7,840 bases of DNA, from NCBI GenBank assembly GCA_029287875.1, contig JARFQH010000204.1, positions 1 through 7,840 of the forward strand. The letters run 5' to 3'. Of the stretch, positions 1-5,889 are shown piece after piece. The DNA comes from Desulfobacteraceae bacterium (lineage in GTDB: Bacteria; Desulfobacterota; Desulfobacteria; Desulfobacterales; SG8-13). Under the pieces are notes generated by a model. It saw nothing but the letters and a program-made list of their open reading frames with translations, made no database searches and was not told the origin of the DNA. Position numbers and translations under genes: made by a program. Positions within the stretch are counted from its first letter, which is position 1; every line of letters begins with the position of its first letter.

Positions 1-1386
1 ACTTACGGGACCGGGGTGATCAATCACTTTATGGTGGGCGCAATTGGCAACTGCCTGGCAGAAGTCGACCACAACGGCGAGGTGATCCCGGAACTGGCCG
101 AGACGTGGGAGACAAGTCCGGGCGCCAATGTCTGGACCTTCCGCCTGCGCCGGCACGTGACGTTTCACAACGGTAAAAAATTGACGGCCGGTGATGTGAT
201 TGCCTCTATCAACCACCACCGCGGCGAAGACACCAAATCAGCTGGCAAGCCGCTTCTGAAGGCGGTGACCGATATCCGCAAGGTTGATGACCAAACCGTC
301 GTATTTGAACTGGGGAGCGGCAATGCAGATTTTCCTTATGTCTTATCAGAGTATTTCTTTATCATCTTTCCGTCCAAAGACGGTCGGTGTGACTGGAAAT
401 CAGGGGTTGCCACCGGCGGCTACAAGCTAACCGAGTTCGAGCCGGGCGTTCGCTATGTGGGCGAGCGCAATCCGGACTACTGGAAGAAAGAGCGGGCCCA
501 TTTCGATAGGGTGGAGCTGGTGCCGCTCGCGGACCAAGCAGCACGGACGACCGCACTGATGACCGGTGAAGTCGACTGCATCGGCGCTGTCGATCTTAGC
601 ACCGTGCATCTCCTGAAACGCAAGTCCGGGATCACCGTTAACGCCGTGACCGGGACACAACATTTTACCATGCCGATGTTTACAGACGTTGCACCCTTCG
701 CCGATGTTAATGTACGTCTTGCACTTAAATATGCGATCAATCGGGAGCAGCTTGTCAAAATCCTGCTCTCCGGATTCGGACAGGTCGGAAACGACAGCCC
801 GATCACGCCGGCTAACCGCTATTTCAATACCGACATGGCGCAGCGCAAGTATGATCCGGAAAAGGCCCGTTACCACCTGAAACAAGCCGGCCTCGACAGC
901 CTGACGGTGGAGCTTCACGCCGCCGACGCCGCGTTTCCGAAGGCCATCGATGCTGGGGTGCTTTTCAGCGAGTCGGCTGCCAAAGCAGGCATCGAGATTA
1001 AGGTCGTGCGCGAACCGAATGACGGCTACTGGTCGAATGTCTGGTTGAAAAAGCCGTTTGTCACCTGTTTCTGGAGCGGCCGACCCACCGAGGACCTGAT
1101 GTTTACGACCGCCTACGCGGCAGATTCCCCCTGGAACGATGCGCACTGGAAGAACGAGCGTTTCAACAAACTGCTGGTCGAGGCGCGTACTGAACTCGAC
1201 GCCGATCGCCGCCGCGCGATGTACTGGGAGATGCAGGAGATCGTGCGTAACGACGGCGGTACGATCATCCCGGTCTATGCGCAATACGTATTTGCCAGTC
1301 GGAGCAACCTGGCTCATGGCCCTCTGGCTGCAAATCGAGACGTCGACGGCTGGAAGTCGATGGAACGCTGGTGGTATATGTCATGA
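1..1386 (+). CDS. ABC transporter substrate-binding protein, family 5 (SBP_bac_5), 5'-truncated by window edge
   Basis: This is an extracytoplasmic solute-binding protein that delivers a ligand (peptide, nickel, opine or similar; not determinable here) to an ABC importer. The frame is open from base 1 (it begins T-Y-G-T-G) and ends at TGA 1384-1386, so 461 residues are visible. Compared with the usual 510-540 residues, the signal peptide and roughly the first 50-80 residues lie outside the window. A GTG at 16 is an internal codon, not a likely start. Family landmarks are the early segment PELAETWE followed by WTFRLRRHVTFHNGKKL (the 'LAESWE...WTFxLRKGVxFHdG' signature), then GGYKLTEFEPG, NPDYWKK, ALMTGEVD, the hinge-like VRLALKYAINREQL, and YDPEKARYHLKQAGL. 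The ending ERWWYMS and the text around NHHRGEDTKSAGK recall a well-conserved proteobacterial subfamily distinct from the binder at 5890-7449. No transporter partner is visible on this strand, so its operon presumably lies to the left. Family assignment is secure; the ligand is unknown. Confidence 0.93.
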   Translation, partial: TYGTGVINHFMVGAIGNCLAEVDHNGEVIPELAETWETSPGANVWTFRLRRHVTFHNGKKLTAGDVIASINHHRGEDTKSAGKPLLKAVTDIRKVDDQTVVFELGSGNADFPYVLSEYFFIIFPSKDGRCDWKSGVATGGYKLTEFEPGVRYVGERNPDYWKKERAHFDRVELVPLADQAARTTALMTGEVDCIGAVDLSTVHLLKRKSGITVNAVTGTQHFTMPMFTDVAPFADVNVRLALKYAINREQLVKILLSGFGQVGNDSPITPANRYFNTDMAQRKYDPEKARYHLKQAGLDSLTVELHAADAAFPKAIDAGVLFSESAAKAGIEIKVVREPNDGYWSNVWLKKPFVTCFWSGRPTEDLMFTTAYAADSPWNDAHWKNERFNKLLVEARTELDADRRRAMYWEMQEIVRNDGGTIIPVYAQYVFASRSNLAHGPLAANRDVDGWKSMERWWYMS

Positions 1387-1436
1387 TGTAACATAAAACT
1401 TTTTACTTTTGGTGACCTCTGGTTTTCAAATCACAT

Positions 1437-1440
1437 AAGG
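1437..1440 (+). promoter_or_regulatory. weak ribosome binding site of the antitoxin-like remnant
   Basis: AAGG lies 8 bases before the ATG at 1449. It is a short Shine-Dalgarno match, but correctly spaced, and supports 1449 as the ancestral start. No clear promoter is visible in 1387-1448. Confidence 0.4.
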
Positions 1441-1448
1441 TAGTAAAA

Positions 1449-1664
1449 ATGATCCATATTCGGGGCACTGTCAAAGCTTGTGCAGTGAAGCTGCCGGAAG
1501 CCATTTAAATACCTGATGGTTCACGCGTGATTGTGACAATTCTTGAGCCACCTACCGATATCGAGGATAAGCTCTTGTCACAAGAACTTGAAAACGAAGA
1601 TATAGAGTTCGTGCAGGCTTGTCGTGGGCGTCTGGGTAAACTACTTCAAACGGCTGATAGGTAA
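1449..1664 (+). pseudogene. antitoxin-like gene of a MazEF/PemIK-type module, interrupted by an in-frame stop
   Basis: The frame from ATG 1449 reads M-I-H-I-R-G-T-V-K, then KLPEAI, meets TAA at 1506-1508, and continues in the same frame as IPDGSRVIVTILEPP to TAA 1662-1664. If the stop is read as one residue the product is 71 residues, a normal size for such antitoxins. The N-terminal half has the pattern of small beta-barrel antitoxins (AbrB/MazE-like or DUF104-like: a short strand, 'V-x-LPE-x-I-x-IPDGS-x-V-x-V'). The C-terminal half (from DIEDKLLSQELENED) is acidic and polar, as expected of a toxin-binding tail. Its stop overlaps the start of the toxin remnant by one base (TAATG), the usual coupled antitoxin-toxin arrangement. 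TAA at 1506 could come from CAA (Gln) by a single C-to-T change. A GTG at 1527 could still start a 45-codon C-terminal piece. The antitoxin role is inferred from both sequence pattern and position before the toxin. Confidence 0.7.
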
Positions 1665-2010
1665 TGACAGACTACCCAAAACAGGGAGAAATTTGGTGGG
1701 CCCTTTTTTATGAAGGTTGGGAACGCCCATCGATCGTTGTCTCAAGAAACGAGCTTAACCGGGTGGGCTAATATTGGTTGTTCCTTGCACTTCTTCACGG
1801 GTGCAAGAGCGATCCGTTTATTCGAATCATGTTCTCATCCCCTCAGGCACTGGCGAGCCAACCAGAGATACTATAGCACAGACCCATCTCATTTAACCCA
1901 TCGAAGTGAGTTATTTGGAAAGAAAAATGGGGAAGTTGGAAATTGAGCAGCTGGCAGAAATTTTGTTAGCCATTGCCTGGACCATTGACCTGTTCGATAC
2001 AGCTCGGTAA
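1664..2010 (+). pseudogene. MazF/PemK-like endoribonuclease toxin gene, disrupted by a frameshift and an in-frame stop
   Basis: From ATG 1664 the frame reads M-T-D-Y-P-K-Q-G-E-I-W-W-A-L-F, then RPSIVVSRNELNR, and stops at TAA 1769-1771 after 35 codons. Adding one G to the GGG at 1761-1763 restores GGLILVVPCTSSRVQERSVY, then HVLIPSGTGEP and IAQTHLI. That frame meets TAA at 1894-1896 and goes on as PIEVSYLERKMGKLEIEQL, ending DLFDTAR at TAA 2008-2010. The repaired protein is about 115 residues, the usual MazF/PemK size. It keeps the family landmarks: the opening GEIWWA, RPxxVVSRNELN, VVPxTS, a 'QTHLI' strand, and a C-terminal helix ending AWTIDLF. MazF/PemK proteins are sequence-specific mRNA interferases neutralised by the upstream antitoxin. 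With three lesions across the pair, this copy should make no active toxin. Sampled G+C is about 44% here against 57-62% in the neighbouring operon, consistent with horizontal acquisition and decay. Identification is firm; inactivity is an inference. Confidence 0.85.
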
Positions 2011-2081
2011 TGTCTATGCCTTCTAATTCTAAGTTCTTCCTGCAGCTCCATAAGGTATTAAGAGCTCGGTCTAACCGCATT
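2011..2081. other. convergent intergenic gap, no supported feature
   Basis: These 71 bases separate the 3' end of the toxin remnant from the stop codon of the importer's last gene, which converges from the right. The only symmetry I see is a 4-bp stem with a 3-base loop (CGGT-CTA-ACCG, 2067-2077), with no T-run on either side. I cannot name a terminator for either transcription unit. Confidence 0.4.
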
Positions 2082-3053
2082 CTATGGATTAACGAGGTGG
2101 CAGGCGACGCCTCTTTCTTCGGTGATTGTCGTCCAGGTCGGGTATTCTTGGCGGCAGATGTCCATACAACGCTGGCAGCGAGGGTGAAAATAGCAGCCTG
2201 AGGGCGGATTGACCGCCGACGCCACCTCTCCTTCTAGTTTCACGGCGGCTTTGCGTAGGGCAGGGTCCGGAATGGGGGAGGCCTCTCGTAGTACATAAGT
2301 GTAAGGGTGCAGGGGGTCATCAAATATCTCATCAACGCTGCCCTGTTCAACGATGCGCCCCAAGTACATGACGGCCACGCGTTGACAGAAGTAGCGCACC
2401 ACCGCCAGATCATGGGAGATGAACAGATAGCTCAGATGGTGTTTTTGCTGCAGCTTACTTAACAGGATCAGGATCTGCGATTGAATGGACACATCCAGCG
2501 CGCTGACCGGTTCATCGGCAATGATCAAATCGGGTTCGAACACCAGGGCCCGGGCGACACCGATGCGCTGACGTTGCCCGCCACTGAACTCGTGGGGGAA
2601 TTTGTCCATACTCTCGGCAGACAATCCCACTTCCTGCAGCAATGCCACCACCCGCTCTCTGATCTCGCTGCGCGGGGCAATTTTATGGACCTTGATCGGT
2701 TCGCTCAAGGTCTGTCCGACCGTCCGGCGCGGGTTGAGCGATGAATAGGGATCCTGAAATATGATCTGCATGCGTCGGCGCAGTAGGCGCAGCCGGGCGC
2801 GATCCGCATTGGCAACGTCTTCTCCACTGAGCTGCACCCGGCCCTTGTCGGGTTCCACCAATCGCAGGATGCACCGCCCCACCGTGGTTTTGCCGCAGCC
2901 GGATTCGCCCACCAGGCCGAAGGCTTCGCCCAGCTTCAAATGAAAGGAAACATTGTCGACGGCCCTGACCGTCATGGTGACCGGATTGGGAAATCCTCTT
3001 TTGATTTTAAAAAACTTCCGCAGGGCATCGACGGTCAGCAACGGATCAGGCAT
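2082..3053 (-). CDS. OppF/DppF-type ABC transporter ATP-binding protein
   Basis: This is the second nucleotide-binding subunit of the Opp/Dpp-type importer, hydrolysing ATP on the cytoplasmic face as a partner of the ATPase at 3046-4047. It has 323 residues from ATG 3053 to TAG 2082-2084. Domains in order: Walker A GESGCGKT (49-56), Q-loop Q100 in IIFQDPYSSLNP, signature FSGGQ (156-160), Walker B with catalytic Glu181 in LIIADEP, and H-loop His214 in FISHD. The oligopeptide-family C-terminal extension begins near HPYTYVL. The tail carries Cys287, 293, 296, 300 and 318. I chose 3053 over an ATG at 3074 because GGAGG (3060-3064) sits 6 bases before it and the overlap with the upstream gene falls to 8 bases; the longer form would add seven residues (MIHRRFQ). 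It is the last gene of the operon. All catalytic motifs are intact. The protein cannot be assigned to dipeptides, oligopeptides or another ligand from sequence alone. Confidence 0.95.
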   Translation of the reverse strand: MPDPLLTVDALRKFFKIKRGFPNPVTMTVRAVDNVSFHLKLGEAFGLVGESGCGKTTVGRCILRLVEPDKGRVQLSGEDVANADRARLRLLRRRMQIIFQDPYSSLNPRRTVGQTLSEPIKVHKIAPRSEIRERVVALLQEVGLSAESMDKFPHEFSGGQRQRIGVARALVFEPDLIIADEPVSALDVSIQSQILILLSKLQQKHHLSYLFISHDLAVVRYFCQRVAVMYLGRIVEQGSVDEIFDDPLHPYTYVLREASPIPDPALRKAAVKLEGEVASAVNPPSGCYFHPRCQRCMDICRQEYPTWTTITEERGVACHLVNP

Positions 3054-4047
3054 TTGAAACCTCCGGTGAATCATCGCCTTTCACCCAGCAACGCACCAAA
3101 TGGTCGTCTTTTTGCTGCCAGGCAAGCAATTCAGCATTCCGGCGAGTACAAATGTCTATGCGGTGGTCGCAACGTTCGGCAAAGCGACAGCCGACAGGCA
3201 TCCGATCGATGGGCGGCACGGTGCCGCGAATGGGAAATACTTCCTGGGTGCTGCGGTCCAGACGAGGGATGGATTTAAGCAGCGCCTCGGTATAGGGATG
3301 GACCGGATGTTGGAATAGCTCCCCCACCGCGGCCATCTCTACAATGTGGCCGGCATACATCACGGCAACGCGGTCGGCGATCATGGCCACGACGCCCAGG
3401 TCGTGGGTGATGAAAATCATCGACATCTGCCGCTGGGTTTTTAAATCAGCCATCAGCGCCAGCACTTGTGCCTGAATGGTGACATCCAGGGCGGTGGTGG
3501 GTTCATCCGCCAGGATGATCTCCGGCTGGCAGGCCAGGGCCATGGCGATCATTACCCGCTGGCGCATTCCGCCGCTGAGTTGGTGGGGGTAGTCGTTCAG
3601 GCGGCTTGCGGCTGAAGGAATTTTGACCTGCTCGAGCAGATCTAGGGCTTTTTCGCCGGCCCCCTTCCAGGACATCTGCCGATGATAAAAGAGTGCTTCG
3701 GCAACCTGCCGGCCGATGGTCAAAACCGGATTCAGGGAGGTCATGGGTTCCTGAAAGATCATGGCCAGCTGGTTGCCGCGGACGCTGCGCATATCGGCTT
3801 CGGTCAGATCGAGCAGATTTCGTCCGTTGAGCACAATGCGCCCTGTCTCCACCCGGCTGCCCGGCTCGGGCAGCAGCCGCATGATTGAAAAGGCGGTTAC
3901 GCTCTTACCGCAGCCGGATTCGCCCACCAGGGCCAAGGTTTCATTGCGGCGCAACACAAAGCCGATCTCTTCAATGGCCCGTAGCCAACCCTTTTTGAGT
4001 TTAAAGGCGGTCGTTAAGTTGTCAACTTCCAGAACGGTTTCTTGCAC
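3046..4047 (-). CDS. OppD/DppD-type ABC transporter ATP-binding protein
   Basis: This is the first nucleotide-binding subunit of the importer. It has 333 residues, starting with GTG at 4047 (reads V/M-Q-E-T-V-L); no other in-frame start occurs before the Walker A motif, and a weak AGG lies 9 bases upstream. Motifs in order: Walker A GESGCGKS (42-49), Q-loop Q99 in MIFQEPMTSLNP, signature LSGGM (157-161), Walker B with Glu182 in IILADEP, and H-loop His215 in FITHD. The C-terminal oligopeptide/dipeptide extension follows from about HPYTEALL (near residue 250) and ends with Cys287-x5-Cys293-x6-Cys300-x19-Cys320. A 36-base gap separates it from the permease upstream, the only real gap in the operon, and that gap carries an A/T inverted repeat. 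Its 3' end overlaps the next ATPase by 8 bases, implying translational coupling. The TTALD box after Walker B is typical of OppD/DppD, whereas the partner has SALD, as OppF/DppF does. Confidence 0.95.
   Translation of the reverse strand: MQETVLEVDNLTTAFKLKKGWLRAIEEIGFVLRRNETLALVGESGCGKSVTAFSIMRLLPEPGSRVETGRIVLNGRNLLDLTEADMRSVRGNQLAMIFQEPMTSLNPVLTIGRQVAEALFYHRQMSWKGAGEKALDLLEQVKIPSAASRLNDYPHQLSGGMRQRVMIAMALACQPEIILADEPTTALDVTIQAQVLALMADLKTQRQMSMIFITHDLGVVAMIADRVAVMYAGHIVEMAAVGELFQHPVHPYTEALLKSIPRLDRSTQEVFPIRGTVPPIDRMPVGCRFAERCDHRIDICTRRNAELLAWQQKDDHLVRCWVKGDDSPEVSNA
3060..3064 (-). promoter_or_regulatory. ribosome binding site deciding the start of the OppF/DppF-type gene
   Basis: On the minus strand GGAGG lies 6 bases before ATG 3053, inside the last codons of the upstream ATPase gene. 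This strong match supports the shorter protein and an 8-base gene overlap. Confidence 0.75.
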
Positions 4048-4062
4048 AGATATAAACCTAAC

Positions 4063-4087
4063 ATAAAATTTTGGAACAAAATTTTAT
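4063..4087 (-). repeat. perfect A/T inverted repeat in the permease-ATPase gap
   Basis: ATAAAATTTT (4063-4072) and AAAATTTTAT (4078-4087) are perfect inverse complements separated by five bases (GGAAC on the plus strand). In the minus-strand transcript this gives a 10-bp all A-U stem with a GUUCC loop. It contains the stop codon of the permease C gene (4084-4086) and lies 15 bases before the GTG start of the next gene. It is not a GC-rich intrinsic terminator. It may be an mRNA processing or attenuation element, an A/T protein-binding site, or chance in A/T-rich DNA. Confidence 0.6.
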
Positions 4088-4950
4088 TCTCTCAATTTTG
4101 GGTCCAGGGCGTCGCGCAGGCCGTCGCCCAGCATGTTGAAGGCAAACACCGTGATCAGGATCACGGCACCAGGATAGACCGACAGCCAGGGGGCATCCAG
4201 AATAAACTCGAAGCCCTCGCGGATCATACCGCCCCAGGTGGGGATCGGCGGTTTCACGCCCAACCCGATAAAACTCAAAGAGGCTTCGATCCGCACGGCG
4301 GTGGCGATCCACAGGGAGGCCATGACAAGGATCTCTCCCAGGATATTGGGCAGAATATGTACGACCATGATGCGGATGTCGGAAAACCCCATGGCCCTGC
4401 CGGCCTCGACAAAATCCCTTTCCTTAACGGTCACCGTGGGGGCTCTGGCAATACGGGCGAACCGGGGTGCCACCGTCAGTGCAATGGCGACAATCAGATT
4501 GGTCAGGCTGGCACCCAGCACGGCCACGATCAGCAAACCCATGATCAGGGTTGGGAAAGACATGAACACATCCATCACCCGCATGATGGTGTTATCGACC
4601 CATCCGCCCTTGTAGCCGGCGACGAGCCCGAACGACCCCCCGATGATCAACCCCAAAAGGATTGACAATACGCCCACCGTCAGTGAAATGCGGGCGCCGT
4701 AAATAATCCGCGAAAGGATGTCCCGGCCGAAATGATCGGTTCCCAGCAGGTAGGTCTGCGACGAGGGTTGCAGGCGCTGCAAGATATGCTGCTCCACTGG
4801 ATTGTACGGTGCCAGCAGGGGTGCCAGAACGGCGATGACCACCATGACGATCAGTATCACCAATCCTACCCAGGAGGTCTTGTTCTTATTGAAGACCTCG
4901 ATGGTCTCTCCCAGGAAATGCTTGAATTTAGATCGCTTCCGAGGTGTCAT
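4084..4950 (-). CDS. OppC/DppC-type ABC transporter permease
   Basis: This is an inner-membrane channel subunit of the importer, forming a heterodimer with the permease at 4947-5888. It has 288 residues, close to the usual 280-300. A basic N-terminus (MTPRKRSKFK) precedes a first membrane segment at about 27-47. The family hallmark LLGTDHFGRDILSR follows at 68-81, then further hydrophobic segments at about 88-112, 133-160 and in the C-terminal third. The cytoplasmic EAA loop that docks on the ATPase is at 182-202 (EAGRAMGFSD...HILPN). Near the end GLGVKPPIPTWGGMI is typical of this subfamily. The start overlaps the stop of the upstream permease in an ATGA (4947-4950), with AAGGG about 10 bases before it, so the two channel subunits are translationally coupled. 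Its stop codon falls inside the A/T inverted repeat. Nothing is missing. Confidence 0.95.
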   Translation of the reverse strand: MTPRKRSKFKHFLGETIEVFNKNKTSWVGLVILIVMVVIAVLAPLLAPYNPVEQHILQRLQPSSQTYLLGTDHFGRDILSRIIYGARISLTVGVLSILLGLIIGGSFGLVAGYKGGWVDNTIMRVMDVFMSFPTLIMGLLIVAVLGASLTNLIVAIALTVAPRFARIARAPTVTVKERDFVEAGRAMGFSDIRIMVVHILPNILGEILVMASLWIATAVRIEASLSFIGLGVKPPIPTWGGMIREGFEFILDAPWLSVYPGAVILITVFAFNMLGDGLRDALDPKLRE

Positions 4951-5888
4951 TGGCGTTTCACCCTTGGATCGGTAGAGCCGTAGGTCAGATCGGTCAGCAA
5001 ATTGGTGACCACGATAAAAAAGGCGTAGACCACCATCAGCCCCTGGAGCATACTGTAGTCGCGGTCATTGAGGGCCCCCACGATGAGTTTTCCCAGACCG
5101 GGACGGTTAAAGACGATTTCCGTTAAGACCGAGTTGCCGATCAGCACGCCCAGGTACAGACCGATGACCGTGATCACCGGAATCAACGCATTGCGCAGCG
5201 CGTGTCGGAACAGCACGACCATAGCGGGCACGCCTTTGGCCTTGGCCGTGCGGACGTAGTCCTCGCGCAAGACCTCCAGCATCGAAGAGCGCGTGGCCCG
5301 GGTGATGTAGGCCATCATGATCAACCCCAGGTTGATAGCGGGCAGCACCAGATGATACAAGCGCTGCACGGGATCGTCCATTTGGGGATCGCTGATGACC
5401 GGAAACCAGTCGAATTGCAGCGAGAAAACGAGAATCAGCAAAATGGCCGAGTAAAAGGCCGGAAACGAAAGGCCCAGCAGTGAAAAACTGCGGGTCAGGT
5501 AGTCCACATAAGAGTTGCGGTAAAGGGCTGTGACAACACCAAAGGGAATGCCAAAAATAATTCCCAGGACAACCCCCGCAATGGTCAACTCCAAGGTGTA
5601 AGGCAAGACGTTGAGCACGGCCGCCATCACCGGTTTTCCGGTGACGAGCGAGGAACCCAGATCGCCTTTGAGCGCCGCAAACAGGAATTCGAAATATTGG
5701 GTGGAGAGCGGGTCGTTTAGTCCGAGGCGCTCGCGCATGGCCTCCAGCGCTTCCGTGGTGGCGGAGTCTCCTAAAATGACAATTGCCGGATCGCCCGGAA
5801 CGATGCGCACGATGATAAACACCACCGTCAGCACGGCGATCAAGGTGGGGATCGCGTAGAGAAGCCGTTTGGCGATAAATTTGACCAT
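4947..5888 (-). CDS. OppB/DppB-type ABC transporter permease
   Basis: This is the other inner-membrane channel subunit of the importer, with 313 residues against a usual 305-340. The N-terminus shows the B-subunit pattern: RLLYAIPTLIAVLTVVFIIV (8-27) as the first membrane segment, followed by R-I-V-P-G-D-P. Next come the periplasmic loop with RLGLNDPLSTQY (54-65), the segment GDLGSSLVTGKPV, and hydrophobic spans at about 100-122, 138-157, 180-195, 233-252 and 283-299. The EAA-type coupling loop is at about 211-240 (YVRTAKAKGVP...RHALRNALIPVIT). The ending STDPRVK is typical ('YxxxDPRVR'). The start ATG is one base after the stop of the binding-protein gene, with only a weak GAAG upstream, so translation probably continues from the preceding gene. 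The ATGA overlap with the next permease is described there. Confidence 0.95.
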   Translation of the reverse strand: MVKFIAKRLLYAIPTLIAVLTVVFIIVRIVPGDPAIVILGDSATTEALEAMRERLGLNDPLSTQYFEFLFAALKGDLGSSLVTGKPVMAAVLNVLPYTLELTIAGVVLGIIFGIPFGVVTALYRNSYVDYLTRSFSLLGLSFPAFYSAILLILVFSLQFDWFPVISDPQMDDPVQRLYHLVLPAINLGLIMMAYITRATRSSMLEVLREDYVRTAKAKGVPAMVVLFRHALRNALIPVITVIGLYLGVLIGNSVLTEIVFNRPGLGKLIVGALNDRDYSMLQGLMVVYAFFIVVTNLLTDLTYGSTDPRVKRQ

Positions 5889-5889
5889 A

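Noticed and set aside
427..1317. Long minus-strand open frame (296 codons) opposite the left binding protein
   Set aside because: It lies wholly antisense to a clear family 5 binding protein, has no recognisable motif, and is explained by codon bias in GC-rich coding DNA.
1377..1395. TATGT...ACATA symmetry at the stop of the left binding protein, considered as a terminator
   Set aside because: The stem is only 5 bp with a 9-base loop, is A/T-rich, and the T stretches after it are interrupted.
1761..1771. Programmed ribosomal frameshifting in the toxin gene
   Set aside because: There is no slippery heptamer or downstream structure that I can see, and two further nonsense codons in the same module point to decay.
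1710..1946. Plus-strand 78-codon frame in the toxin region
   Set aside because: It runs out of frame through the MazF/PemK remnant; the family signatures are in the other two frames.
2001..2070. Direct repeat AGCTCGGT at 2001-2008 and 2063-2070, considered as an attachment or target-site duplication
   Set aside because: Eight bases without flanking mobile-element genes or inverted termini is too little to support a mobile-element claim.
1889..2080. Minus-strand 63-codon frame over the end of the toxin remnant
   Set aside because: About two thirds of it is antisense to recognisable toxin sequence, and it has no good start context or known motif.
4042..4665. Plus-strand open frame of 207 codons opposite the permease C gene
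   Set aside because: The product is extremely rich in His, Gln, Gly and Asp, the typical mirror of a membrane protein gene, with no domain.
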